DNA of 64,000 nt from Paractinoplanes tereljensis (GCF_016862435.1 NZ_BOMY01000038.1:124001-188000), one strand, 5' to 3'. Numbered from the stretch's first letter, positions 7,953 through 17,826 are shown. Program-made: numbers and translations. Notes: generated from the sequence alone by a model not told the origin.

Positions 7953-9200
7953 ATGGTCTTCGGCGAACCGCTGTCCGACAACGAGGTACTGGCCGTCTGC
8001 GCGCTGAAGCTGCTGGATGACCGCGGCGCACCCGGCCCGGCCGACGAACGGGTGAGCCGGGTTCGCTGCGGCCGCCCGCTTGCCTATCCGGTACCGACGG
8101 AAGATCTGCCACCGTTGCTACGCCGCCGCGCCGAGCGACGCGATGACCGCTACTACGGGGTCCTTCTCGCGTTCGATCTCGACGTCCTGCCGTCCGGGGA
8201 GCGGTACTCCGGTGCTCGCTTCGACGTCACGCTGGCCGATCCGGGCGCCCGGGCCGTCCAGTTGGCCTCCGACGGCGACGAGTTCGGGCTGGTCCAGGGC
8301 GAGGCGGCGTCAGCCGTCGCGCTGCGGGCGGTGTCCGCCACCCGGTCCCGCCCCGGCCTGCTGCGACGCCTCGGCCACCGAGCCGGTACGCCACGCGCCT
8401 GGACGACGGGCGTGCAGTCCGGGACCTTCGGCTGGGTCTACGACGATCCCCACGGCGCCACTCTGCTCCCCCGCACGTACGGAATGCACGCCCTGGTCGA
8501 GATGCCGAGCGCCGCAACCGACCTCTCCGGCCTCCTCACCGTGCAGGCCGAGACTCTCGACCAGACTTTGATGACCGAGGCCGTCAAGTTCAGTGAGCCA
8601 ATCACCGGCGCTGAGCCGCCGAGCGGCGCGGCAGTCCGGCTGTGCCTGGCCGCCGACGTGGTCGGCTACAGCCGGCGCCGCAACATCGAGACCGAGGAGC
8701 TCCAGCGTGACCTGGTCCGGGTGTTGTCCGAGGCGCGGCTGGCGGCCGGCATCGCCGAGTCCGCGGTCCATCCGCAGCCGCAGGGCGACGGTCAATTCAC
8801 CGTCCTTCCCGTCGGCATTGACGAATCGGTGGTGATACCGAAGATGATCGCCGCCCTGCAAGCTGCCCTGATCGATCGCGATCGAGGTCGCACGACCGAC
8901 GAACGGATGAGGCTACGGGTCGCGTTGCACCGGGGATTAGTCAAGGAGACGGCCAACGGGTGGGTCGGCGCGGCGGCCATCGCCGTCCATCGCCTTCTGG
9001 ATAGTCCGCCGCTGCGCGCCGCGATCAAGGACAACCCGGAGGCGCCGTACGTCCTGGGCCTGCCCGATGTGCTGTACCACGACGTGATCGTCCATGCCGT
9101 CGAGCCGCCGCTGCCGCCCGACTTCCGGCCGATAACCGTGGAACTGCCGGAGAAGGACTTCACCGAGCACGGCTGGCTTATGGTCGGCAAAGCTCGATGA
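7953..9200 (+). CDS. Protein with C-terminal class III nucleotidyl-cyclase-like domain
   Basis: This is a 415-residue protein. Residues about 1-215 form an unrecognised, strand-rich domain. Residues about 225-390 resemble a class III adenylyl/guanylyl cyclase catalytic domain: LCLAADVVGYSRR (first metal Asp), PQGDGQFTVLP (GDG turn), LRVALHRGLV (the GIHTG-like strand) and GAAAIAVHRLLD (the N-x-AxRL-like helix). The second metal-binding Asp and the substrate residues cannot be confirmed by eye, so it may be inactive and only bind nucleotide. Its stop overlaps the caspase start by 4 nt, so the two are translationally coupled. Inference: a nucleotide-sensing or signalling partner of the protease. 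Confidence 0.65.
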   Translation: MVFGEPLSDNEVLAVCALKLLDDRGAPGPADERVSRVRCGRPLAYPVPTEDLPPLLRRRAERRDDRYYGVLLAFDLDVLPSGERYSGARFDVTLADPGARAVQLASDGDEFGLVQGEAASAVALRAVSATRSRPGLLRRLGHRAGTPRAWTTGVQSGTFGWVYDDPHGATLLPRTYGMHALVEMPSAATDLSGLLTVQAETLDQTLMTEAVKFSEPITGAEPPSGAAVRLCLAADVVGYSRRRNIETEELQRDLVRVLSEARLAAGIAESAVHPQPQGDGQFTVLPVGIDESVVIPKMIAALQAALIDRDRGRTTDERMRLRVALHRGLVKETANGWVGAAAIAVHRLLDSPPLRAAIKDNPEAPYVLGLPDVLYHDVIVHAVEPPLPPDFRPITVELPEKDFTEHGWLMVGKAR

Positions 9201-11119
9201 CCACGCTGTACGCCCTTCTCGTCGGCATCAACGAGTACGCCTCGGCCGAGGTGCCGAACCTGCGCGGCTGTGTCCGCGACGTGCAGAGCGTCGCTGCCTA
9301 CCTGAGACGGAACAACACGGACACGCGGCTGCGCATCAAATTCCGGTGCGACCGCGAAGCCACCCGAGACGGGGTGGTCGAGGCCATTCGCACGCATCTG
9401 GGGCAGGCGGGGCCGGAGGACACCGTGTTGTTCTGGTTCAGCGGACACGGCTCCCAGGCGGCGTGCCCGGACTGGGCGTGGTTCGCCGAGCCGACCCGGC
9501 AGCTGCAGACACTGGTGTGTGCCGACAGCCGTACCGGCGAGGTGCCGGACCTGTGGGACAAGGAGCTGTCGGTACTGCTCGACGAGGTGGGCCGGCACGC
9601 CGCCCATGTGGCCGTAGTACTCGACAGCTGCCACTCCGACGGCGCCACCCGCGACCTCCCGACCGGCCCGACCGCGTTCCGCAACGTGCCCGAGGCCGCA
9701 CCCCGCAATCTCAGCTCGCTCGTCTCCGAGCTGATCCAGCACACCGCAGCGGCCGATCGGCCGGAGCACATCGCGATGACCGCCTGCCGCTCGACCGAGC
9801 GGGCGCGGGAAACCGTGCTCGACGGCGGGATCCGCGGCGTCTTCAGCTGGTCGCTGTTGCGCGCCCTCGACCAGCTGGGCCCACTCGCCACCTACCGCGA
9901 ACTGGCCGCCGCGGCCCGGACCGGGGTGGAACAGCGTGTGCGGGACCAGACGCCGCAACTGCGCCCGGCTGCTTCGACCCTGGCCGATCACGCCTTCCTG
10001 TCGCCGCAGCCCGGCGTGCACGGCGCCGCGATGCGGATGCGCTATCTGCGTGGCGATTGGGAGATCGACGCCGGCGCCGTACACGGGCTACCCGTCGGCG
10101 ACGGTTTGCGGGTGGGTGTGCGCGGGGGCTCTCCGACGCAGCAGGCTACCGTGACCACGGTGCAGGCCCAGCACAGTCTGGTGCTGCCCGCCGGCAGTTG
10201 GGCGCCGGCCCGTGACCGGCAGTACCCGATGGTGATCACCCATGTACCGCTTCCGCGTCTCACCGTTTCGGTGAACGGGTACTGCCATGGGGCGGTCGAG
10301 CGACTGCTGAGGGAACTGCACACCGCGGCGCCGGGCGGCGGCCCCTCACCTCATGTCCGCGACGTGGAGCCGGGATCACCGGCCGACCTCCGAGCCGACG
10401 TCGACCCGTCCGGGATGGTCCGCCTCGGCGACGCCCACGGCCGGCCACTCAGCGAGGTACCGGCCGGGGAAGCGGTCCGGGCGCTGGAGCACATCGCCCG
10501 GTGGACCCTCCTGTCCACGCTGGCCAACCCGCGGTCCGGGCTGGCCGGATCGGTGCGCCTGGAGATCATGGAAGCACCCGCCGGCGTCTTGATCGCGCCG
10601 CCGGTGGGCGGATCGGTGCTCGAGCCGACCGGCGGCGAGCTCACGCTGAACTATCTTCGGGACGACCTCGGCTGGCGGTCGCCCGAGGTGTTCATCCGGC
10701 TGCACAACACCTCCGACCGCGAACTGTTCTGCGTCCTGCTCGACCTGACGCCACGGTTCCGCGTGCACGCCACGCTCTTCCCCGGCGACTTCATCGCGCC
10801 CAGGGCTCGCGCGGCCGCGCTGGACGGCCGGGGCATCCGGGCGTACCTGCCGGACGGCATGACCCCGGAGCCCGGGGTCCGGGTCCGGGACCGGCTCACG
10901 CTTCTGGTGGCCGAGCAGCCGTTCGGTGCCGAGCCGTTCCTGCTACCGGAGCTGGGCGGACGGTTGTCCCGCGAGCGGGGCGTATGGAACTCCCGCGGTC
11001 TGCTGGAGCAGATCGGCGACGGCGTGGTGCGACGTGACCTCAGCCCGGCCGAGCCGGACCGCGGCTCTTACGACTGGGCCGTCGAGTCACTCACGCTGGT
11101 CACCGCGGTGCCGGACTGA
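9197..11119 (+). CDS. Caspase family (C14) protease with DUF4384-like C-terminal domain
   Basis: This is a 640-residue metacaspase/caspase-like cysteine protease. The N-terminal domain begins YALLVGINEY, carries the catalytic His84 in WFSGHGS and Cys145 in VVLDSCHSDGATR, and continues to about residue 275 (MTACRSTERA, GVFSWSLLRAL). Both catalytic residues are present, so an active enzyme is expected. A middle beta-rich part (about 285-470) is followed by a DUF4384-like domain (about 490-590: EVFIRLHNTSDRELFCVLLDL). There is no signal peptide or membrane helix. It is coupled by a 4-nt overlap to the cyclase-like gene upstream. Related prokaryotic caspases act as executors in conflict and cell-death systems; that role is inferred here from context. 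Confidence 0.88.
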   Translation: MTTLYALLVGINEYASAEVPNLRGCVRDVQSVAAYLRRNNTDTRLRIKFRCDREATRDGVVEAIRTHLGQAGPEDTVLFWFSGHGSQAACPDWAWFAEPTRQLQTLVCADSRTGEVPDLWDKELSVLLDEVGRHAAHVAVVLDSCHSDGATRDLPTGPTAFRNVPEAAPRNLSSLVSELIQHTAAADRPEHIAMTACRSTERARETVLDGGIRGVFSWSLLRALDQLGPLATYRELAAAARTGVEQRVRDQTPQLRPAASTLADHAFLSPQPGVHGAAMRMRYLRGDWEIDAGAVHGLPVGDGLRVGVRGGSPTQQATVTTVQAQHSLVLPAGSWAPARDRQYPMVITHVPLPRLTVSVNGYCHGAVERLLRELHTAAPGGGPSPHVRDVEPGSPADLRADVDPSGMVRLGDAHGRPLSEVPAGEAVRALEHIARWTLLSTLANPRSGLAGSVRLEIMEAPAGVLIAPPVGGSVLEPTGGELTLNYLRDDLGWRSPEVFIRLHNTSDRELFCVLLDLTPRFRVHATLFPGDFIAPRARAAALDGRGIRAYLPDGMTPEPGVRVRDRLTLLVAEQPFGAEPFLLPELGGRLSRERGVWNSRGLLEQIGDGVVRRDLSPAEPDRGSYDWAVESLTLVTAVPD

Positions 11120-11146
11120 CCAGCCATCCTGCCCGGAAGCAGGGTC

Positions 11147-11155
11147 TGTCCGTCA
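11147..11155 (+). promoter_or_regulatory. TGTCCGTCA motif 10 nt before the CHAT-TPR start
   Basis: TGTCCGTCA ends 10 nt before the GTG at 11166. If CGTCA acts as a -10 element the mRNA would be leaderless or nearly so. Spacing to the start codon is identical to that of the short CHAT gene on the other strand. Confidence 0.6.
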
Positions 11156-11165
11156 GAACTGTGGT

Positions 11166-14100
11166 GTGGACGAACTCGAGGAGTTCCTCGAATACGACTT
11201 CGAGACGCCGCCCGAGCTGATCTACAGGGGCATCACCCGGGTGGACGTGCTGGGCGACGATCCGATAACCCAGTACGTGGGCGCGTGGTTGCGGTGGCTC
11301 CGGGTTGCCCAAGCCACCTTCGGCTCTGGCCGCGAGACGGCGCCGGACGACCTCGACCGGATCGTGCACGCCTGCGACAAGGCGCTGGACGAGCTACGCC
11401 GGGACGAGCCCGGGCTGCGGTTCGCCGTGTGCCAGCTGCTCGTCCAGGCGCTGCAGTCGCGCAACTCCGGCGGCGATCTGGATCGCTCGATCACCGTCGG
11501 CGTCGACGCGATCAGCCTCGCTCAAGCCGGCGAACGTGAGTGGGCCATACAGATGAACGCGCTGGCCGATGGATATCTGGGACGGTTCGCGCAAGAGCAC
11601 CGAGCCGACGACTTCGCCGCCGCCGAGCGGGCCTTGGCGGACCTGTTCGGCGTCGGCTGGCCGGATCGGCCCTCCCTCTGGCTGCGGCTCGGCTCTCTCC
11701 ACGAGGAGCGGTTCCGGGCCGGCGGCGATGTCGCGGACCATCGCCACGCGCTGGCGATGCTCCGGACCGGATGGGACGAAGGCTCGGGCTATCCGGTACT
11801 GGCTTTGTCGTACGCCGACGTGGTGCTCAACTCCGGAGTGGACGCCGATCCGGCCGATCTGGACCGCGTCGTCGCCCTGTCGAGCACGATCGATGTCGGG
11901 TCGATCATGGCGGCCCTCCAGCCGCAGTGGCACTACCTGGTGATGATGGCCCATCTCCGCCGAGCAACGGCGGACGGCCGGCGAAAGGCGGCCGATCTCC
12001 GCGCGGCCGTCGAGGTGGCCGGGCACCTGATCGCACATCCGCTCGCCGAACCCGACCTACGCGCCGAGGCGCGGGTGGTGCGGGCCACGGCCAGACTCGA
12101 TGTCGCGGCGATCACCGGTGACCGGATGGCCGACATCGAGCCGATCCTCGCCGACCTCGTCGGTGTCGGACCGCAGGTCAATCCACAGCTACGGCAGTCC
12201 GTCGACATGCAGCTGTCCCGGGTGCTGGCCGAGCGCGCCCGCCGGTCGGGGCTCAGCCGGGACGGCGCCGAGGCCGAGGAGTTCGCCACCGAGGCGCTCG
12301 GCCGACTGCCCGAAGGGTCGCCGGAGCAGGCCGAGGTGCGTTATCACCTGGCGTACCAACTGATCTCAAGCGCCGAGGTAGGAGCGGCCGACCCGGCCGC
12401 CGGCGACCGCGGCATCACGCTGCTCGAACAGGTCGTCTCGAGCCCTGCGACGTCGCTCAAGGTACGGGCGGCCGCAGCCGCGCAGCTCGCCACGGCGACC
12501 GCCGCCCGCGCTTACTACACCGGCGGAAGCCTGTCCGCCGTCGACAGCGCGATCACCCAGGCATCCGAGGCGTTGCGGACAACCAGCCTGGACGACATGA
12601 ACCGGGTCGCGATCGCCGCCTCGGTGGCCACCGCGCTGCTCCTGCGCTACGAGGTACGCGGCGACCTCGCCGATCTCCGCTGGTCCATCGACCTGCTGAC
12701 CCACGCACAGGACGAGGCGACCGACGATCCGCACCACCACCAGCTGACCCTCATCCTGGCCCAGGCCCAGGTGCTGTGGTGTGAGGTCAGCGGCGAAGCA
12801 CCCCCGGACCGGACCCTGGATCTCCTGACCGGTGTGGTGGCCGCGGCTCGGCCGGACGATCCGGCGCGTATCCCGGCGAGTCGGCAAGTGACCTGCAACG
12901 CGGCCGTCGCCTCGCCGGGTACGGCATGGCGTTGTTCGAGCTGCACCGGCGTGACCCCCGGCCGAGCGACCTTGACCGAGCCGTCCGGGCGCTGCGCGAG
13001 GCCAACGAGCTCGCCGGGGGTCAACCCGGGCAACGCGGCGCGGCCGAGGTCGAGCTGGCCCTCGCCGCGGCACTCGCCGCCACCGGTGACCCGGCCGGCT
13101 CCGCCGAGACCGGCCGGGCCGGGTTGCGGGCCCGGGCCTGGCAGGTGCTACTGCAATCCGGCACCCAGGACGCGATGACCGCCGCCCGGCAGAGCGCGAA
13201 CGACGCGTTCTGGGTGGCTCGGGCGGCGCTCAGCGCCGATGATCAGGCCGGTGCCTGGTCAGCCCTGGAGACCGGCCGTGGCCTGGTACTACACGCGGCC
13301 ACAGTCGCCGCCACCGTTCCTGAACTGCTGCGCCGGGCAGGCGAGCCCGGCCTCGCCGACCGGTGGAACGCCGATCCGCTACCCGCCGGAGGCGCCGCCG
13401 GATGGCGGGCGGCTGCTCCCGCGATACCCAGCGACGCCCGCTTCCGTGCGCTCGGCGTGCTCCAGCGGGAGTCGAGACTCCTCGAACCGCCGACGATCGA
13501 GGCACTGAGCGAGGCGCTGACCGCGATGGGTGCGGACGCGCTGGTGTACCTGTGCCCCGGCCAGGGCGACACGGCCGGCCTGGCCCTCGTCGTCGAGTCC
13601 GGCAGCCGCGTCCACGCCCTCGATCTGCCGGCGCTCACCGGCGACTGGGCCTTCGCTTCGGCCGTTCAGCAAGCGGTCAGCACCCGGGATCTGGGCCCGG
13701 TGCCGGACCGCGCCGCGGTCGGACGCACGCTCGCCGAGGTGTGCCGCGCGGGCTGGAACGTCGCGATCCGCCTCCTTCTCGATCACTGGCATCTCGACCA
13801 CACCGGGGTACCGCACCTCGTGCTGGTGCCGGGCGGCGGGTCGTTACTGCGGTCGCCCGGACGGCCCGGCCATAACCGCCGCCGGACGGGGGACGCCGGA
13901 AGACGTACTCGCCTGGCTGGCCGCGACCGACGCACCGTCGGCCACCGTCCTCCACCTGGCCTGCCACGGCGTGATCCAGGCCGAGGGCCCGGCCTCGTCC
14001 TATCTGGTTCTGTCCGACCACTCCCGAGTCTCGGCCGAGGAGATCATGCGAACCGCCGCATCCCGGCCGACCGGCCGCTCACCCGGCTTGGTTTCGCTGG

Positions 14101-14375
14101 CGGCATGCACGACCCACCGGGCCGGCCGCGCTTACGACGAGGCCGTCACATTGTCCACCGCCTTCCTCGTGGCCGGCGCCACCACCGCGATCGGCTCGCT
14201 GTGGCCGGTACCCGATCGAGAGACAGCCCGCCTGATGGTCGACTTCCACGACCACCTGGCCACCCACGTCACGCGCCCGCACGAGGCCCTGCTGATCGCC
14301 CAGCGCTCGATGCGTGACCGGACCGGTGAGACCTCCCTGCACGCCTGGGCCGGCTTCGTCCACCTCGGCTGGTGA
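11166..14375 (+). pseudogene. TPR-CHAT protease gene, interrupted by two frame changes
   Basis: The intact product would be a roughly 1070-residue protein of alpha-helical TPR-like repeats followed by a C-terminal CHAT (caspase-HetF) peptidase. From the GTG at 11166 the first frame runs through helical repeats to about 12,860-12,900. The homologous sequence then continues in another frame (GYGMALFELHRRD onward) to about 13,850. It shifts again into a frame that encodes the catalytic His in VLHLACHG and Cys in VSLAACTT and stops at 14,375. After LVLVPGGG, the segment that usually leads to the catalytic His (about 80-100 residues) appears missing, so a deletion accompanies the second shift. It may be a decayed gene or a sequencing or assembly error in GC-rich DNA. 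No slippery site was noticed that would suggest programmed frameshifting. Confidence 0.75.
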
Positions 14376-14403
14376 CGGATCCGCCGGAGACTCTCGTCCG
14401 AGC

Positions 14404-14412
14404 GGTCCGTCA
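14404..14412 (+). promoter_or_regulatory. GGTCCGTCA motif before the vWA-TerY operon
   Basis: This is a one-base variant (G for T) of the TGTCCGTCA motif, again followed by GA, located 54 nt before the likely GTG start. CTCGTC (14393-14398) and GACGAG (14415-14420) form a short inverted repeat around it. Confidence 0.5.
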
Positions 14413-14466
14413 GAGACGAGTGCGAGAGACCGCAACCCTTCACCGACGACCATGGGGAGTAGCACG

Positions 14467-16260
14467 GTGGTGCGAGCATCTGACGGCTACGACGAGTTCG
14501 GTAACCCGGAGGGCCGCGCCTTCGATCTCGGCGGCGGGGACGAGGACCGCATCCGGGGCGAACGGATCCTGCTGTACCACTGCCCGATCGTCGACGGGCC
14601 GGTCGCCGAAGCGGGGCTCCAGCGGTTGCTCGCCGACCGTGGACTGACCCTGGACGTCCGGCACGGACCGCGGCACGGCGGCTGCGACCTAACCGATCAG
14701 CTGCTGTCCCAGTACACCCAACTCTGGTTCCTCTCGGGAGCGGTTCCCACGGTGAGCCCCCAGCAGATCCAGATGATCAGCGACTACGTCGCGGCCGGCA
14801 ACGGACTGGCGATCTGGGCCGACAACGAGCCTTTCTACGCGGACGCAAATCTCCTCGCCAAGGCGTTGATCGAGACCGGTTTCAGCGGCAACAAGCAGGC
14901 CGACCATGTCATGGTTCCGGGCTCGGAACACTCGCCCGGATTCTTCATCGAGCATCAGCTGACGCAGGGGGTGAACAACCTCTACGAGGGAATCACCATC
15001 TGCACGATCCACCCCGCTCCCGGGGTGACCATCCTGGGCCAGAGCCACGACGGCCAGCAGTGCCTGGGATGTTACGAGGATGAGAACCGGCGGATTGTTC
15101 TCGACACCGGCTTCACCAAGCTCTATCCCGATCGGCTCCATCGCAGCGCCGGCCTGGGCCGCTACCTGTCCAACATCGCGTTCTGGCTCGCGAGGGGCAG
15201 TCGGGACGTCGAGTATCGCCTGCTGACCACCGGTCGCACGAAGATCGCGGCGATCGGGCCGGGCGCGACCTCACCGCCGTACCCGTTCGAGGTCAGCAAG
15301 GCCGCCGCGACCACGTGCATTCTGCAATGGACCGGGCCGGGGGCACTGGAATTGTCCGTGCGGGCGCCGGATGGGACCCGCGCCAGCCACCGGTCATCCC
15401 AGAGTCCGATCCGGGTGGGCCTGCAGGCGTACCTACCGGGCACCTGGTCGGCTGAGGTCACCGGGGTGGACGTGCGTTCCGCTCAGCAGTACGTCCTGAC
15501 CGCAAGCTTCGCGACCGACGTGCGCGCGCCCGACACGACTCGCCGCCCGGCGGTGCAGACTGACGCGGCCGGACAGATCGTCATGCCCTTCTACGTCCTC
15601 TGCGACGTCTCCGGGTCGATGGCGCCGGACCTGACCGACTTGACCGAGGGCCTGCACGCACTCCACCGGGGACTGCTCGCCGAACCGGTCATCAACGACC
15701 TGGTGATGATGAGCGTCATCACGTTCAACGACAGCGCGCGCACCGTGGTGCCGCTGGCCGCGCCGGAGGACATCAGCCTGCCGGTACTCCCGGCCCCGGT
15801 GGGCCTGACCAACTACAGCGCCGCGTTCCGCGAGTTCCACCAGGCGTTTGAGGCCGACCGGACCCGGTTGAAGGGCGAGGGGAAGCGGGTCTACCGCCCC
15901 TGCGTCTACTTCCTCACCGACGGCGAGCCGACCGACCAGAACTACCTCCAGACATTCCAGGCGCTGCTGACGCACCAGAACAACCTGGCGTACCCGTACA
16001 TCTGCGTCTTCGGTTTCCGCGATGCCCAGCCGGCCACGTTGGAGGCGATGGCGCACGCGGACGCCGGCGGCTCGCACAAGAGGGGTCGCTGGTTCGTTGC
16101 CGAACGAGGTCAATCAGTGAGCCAGACCCTCACGGCTCTGGTCGGGGTGATCGGGAAGTCGATCCTTCAGTCCGCCCAGAGCGCCTCGAGCGGTGTCCCG
16201 GAAGTGAACCTACCGACGCATGTTCCCGGCATGACCGGCAACCGATCGATCAGGAGTTGA
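14467..16260 (+). CDS. Amidotransferase-fold / vWA fusion protein
   Basis: This protein of about 597 residues has three parts. Residues about 25-255 look like a class I amidotransferase or ThuA-like alpha/beta fold (ILLYHCPIVDG, LWFLSGAVPTVS, DYVAAGNGLAIWAD, IVLDTGFTKLY). Residues about 260-365 look like a beta-sandwich. Residues about 372-585 form a vWA domain with a canonical MIDAS (D380-V-S-G-S) and YFLTDGEPT. The start is set at GTG 14467 because GGGGAG lies 7 nt before it; ATG 14452 is possible but has no ribosome site. The vWA half is very similar to the next gene, suggesting duplication. Such vWA proteins act as metal-dependent protein-interaction hubs; a ligand-sensing role for the N-terminal fold is inference. 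Confidence 0.72.
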   Translation: MVRASDGYDEFGNPEGRAFDLGGGDEDRIRGERILLYHCPIVDGPVAEAGLQRLLADRGLTLDVRHGPRHGGCDLTDQLLSQYTQLWFLSGAVPTVSPQQIQMISDYVAAGNGLAIWADNEPFYADANLLAKALIETGFSGNKQADHVMVPGSEHSPGFFIEHQLTQGVNNLYEGITICTIHPAPGVTILGQSHDGQQCLGCYEDENRRIVLDTGFTKLYPDRLHRSAGLGRYLSNIAFWLARGSRDVEYRLLTTGRTKIAAIGPGATSPPYPFEVSKAAATTCILQWTGPGALELSVRAPDGTRASHRSSQSPIRVGLQAYLPGTWSAEVTGVDVRSAQQYVLTASFATDVRAPDTTRRPAVQTDAAGQIVMPFYVLCDVSGSMAPDLTDLTEGLHALHRGLLAEPVINDLVMMSVITFNDSARTVVPLAAPEDISLPVLPAPVGLTNYSAAFREFHQAFEADRTRLKGEGKRVYRPCVYFLTDGEPTDQNYLQTFQALLTHQNNLAYPYICVFGFRDAQPATLEAMAHADAGGSHKRGRWFVAERGQSVSQTLTALVGVIGKSILQSAQSASSGVPEVNLPTHVPGMTGNRSIRS

Positions 16261-16268
16261 GAGCCACC

Positions 16269-16991
16269 GTGACCGAACACAGCGAGGACCGTAAGCCCGA
16301 GGGTGAAGGCCAGATCATCATGCCCTTCTACCTTCTCTGCGACGTGTCCCTGTCGATGACGGGCGACATGGATGAGCTGAACAAGGCGTTGGGTCAGCTG
16401 CACCAGCAGCTTCTCGGCGAACCCATCATCAATGACCTGGTGATGTTGAGCGTGATCACCTTCAACCACGAGGCACGCACGGTCGTACCGCTGGCCGCGC
16501 CGGAGGAGTTGAACCTGCCGGCGCTGTCGGCAGGCGGCGGCACAGACTTCAGCCCGCCGCTGCGCGAGTTCCATGCGCGGTTCAGCACCGACCGGGACCG
16601 GCTCAAAAGTGAGGGCAAGCGGGTCTACCGGCCGTGCATCTACTTCCTGACCGACGGCGAGCCCAACAACACCAGCTACCAGGCGACCATGGCGTCGCTG
16701 ATCACCAAGGAGAAGAACGCGGCGTATCCGTACATCTGCGCGTTCGGGTTCCGGGATGCGAGCGCACAGACCCTGCAGACGCTCGCGTACCCAGACTTCG
16801 GCGAGAACAACAAACGTGGCCGGTATTTCATCGCGAAGGACGGCGCCTCGATCACCGACGTGCTCCAGGCGATGGTCGGCGTCCTGGCCCGGTCGATCCT
16901 TCAGTCGGCCAGCAGCGCCTCGGCGGGCACACCGCTTGTCGCGTTGCCGGAACCGAACGCCGTGTCCAAGATGGGTGGCAGCTTTGTCTGA
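16269..16991 (+). CDS. TerY-like stand-alone vWA protein
   Basis: A 240-residue cytosolic protein made of a single vWA domain. The MIDAS motif is D25-V-S-L-S, followed by the downstream Thr region (SAGGGTDFSPPLREF) and YFLTDGEPN. This is the TerY pattern. TerY sits with a PP2C phosphatase and a kinase in the TerY-P triad, and both follow directly here. The GTG at 16269 is chosen; a TTG at 16257 overlaps the preceding stop and leaves no room for a ribosome site. It closely parallels the vWA half of the upstream gene (EPxINDLVMxSVITFN in both). Its stop overlaps the phosphatase start by 8 nt. Confidence 0.88.
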   Translation: MTEHSEDRKPEGEGQIIMPFYLLCDVSLSMTGDMDELNKALGQLHQQLLGEPIINDLVMLSVITFNHEARTVVPLAAPEELNLPALSAGGGTDFSPPLREFHARFSTDRDRLKSEGKRVYRPCIYFLTDGEPNNTSYQATMASLITKEKNAAYPYICAFGFRDASAQTLQTLAYPDFGENNKRGRYFIAKDGASITDVLQAMVGVLARSILQSASSASAGTPLVALPEPNAVSKMGGSFV

Positions 16992-17823
16992 GACCGGCCT
17001 GGTAGTGATCGGGGATCCCGGCCGGACGGCCGCCGCGATCGGGCCGTGTGCGCCGACATACTTCCCCGACTCGGCCGATCACGAGCTGACCGAGTGCGCG
17101 GTGCCCGGTGCCCAGGTCCGCGCGGCCAGTGTCCGTGGGCTCATGCACCGCCACAAGCGGGAACCCCGGCAGGACCGCTTCTCGGTCGTCTACGACGACG
17201 CCACCTCGACCCTGGTGATCGTCGTGTGTGACGGCGTGGGCGAGTTCGCGCTTTCCCAGGAGGCCGCGGCGTTCGTCGCGCTGGACACGCCGCGCGCCTA
17301 CCTGATGCATCGCGACTGGCATGCGGCGGTGGCCGAGGTCAATCGACGACTCGCCGACGTGGTCGACTGCGCGCCGCATCGCACCCGCCTGCTCACAACC
17401 CCGGATCACGGGATGGCGACGACGCTCGCCGCCGTAGCGATCCACTTCGGCCAGACCGAGCGATTGGCCTCGATCGCCTGGGCCGGCGACACCTCCGTGT
17501 GGTTCCTCGACAAGGGCGGCTGGGCATCGCTGACCGACGAGAAGTCCGACGGCGATCGGGAGGCGCCCGACTCCGGCCGGGTGCAAGCCCTGCCGGCGGT
17601 GAGCCCCCGGCTGACCGTCGCCCAGATGGAACTGACCGACGGGGCGTTGTTCGTCACCACGGACGGCATCGGCAACCCGTTGCGCGATGCGGAACAGGTG
17701 CGGGACGCGCTGGCCGAGTGGTGGGCGACCCCGCCGGACGTGTTCACCTTCGCCCGTCAGGTGGGGTTCGCGCGGAAAAGCCACCTCGATGACCGCACCG
17801 CGGTCGGAGTCTGGGTGTCCTAG
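16984..17823 (+). CDS. PP2C-type protein phosphatase of the TerY-P triad
   Basis: A 279-residue PPM/PP2C-like phosphatase that should remove phosphate from Ser/Thr of triad partners using Mn2+/Mg2+. Motifs in order: DRFSVVYDD, VVCDGVGEFALSQEAA (the D-G metal motif), GMATTLAAVAI, WAGDTSVWFL, FVTTDGIGNP and the closing DDRTAVGVW. The key metal-binding acids appear present. Start choice is uncertain. TTG 16984 gives an 8-nt overlap with terY, typical of coupling, while GTG 17005 would shorten it by 7 residues. The gene is followed at once by the kinase gene. In TerY-P triads this enzyme is thought to oppose the kinase. Confidence 0.88.
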   Translation: MSETGLVVIGDPGRTAAAIGPCAPTYFPDSADHELTECAVPGAQVRAASVRGLMHRHKREPRQDRFSVVYDDATSTLVIVVCDGVGEFALSQEAAAFVALDTPRAYLMHRDWHAAVAEVNRRLADVVDCAPHRTRLLTTPDHGMATTLAAVAIHFGQTERLASIAWAGDTSVWFLDKGGWASLTDEKSDGDREAPDSGRVQALPAVSPRLTVAQMELTDGALFVTTDGIGNPLRDAEQVRDALAEWWATPPDVFTFARQVGFARKSHLDDRTAVGVWVS

Positions 17824-17826
17824 CCC

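Noticed and set aside
11166..14375. Programmed ribosomal frameshifting in the TPR-CHAT gene
   Set aside because: No slippery heptamer was noticed at either break, two shifts would be needed, and part of the CHAT domain appears deleted. Decay or sequence error is simpler.
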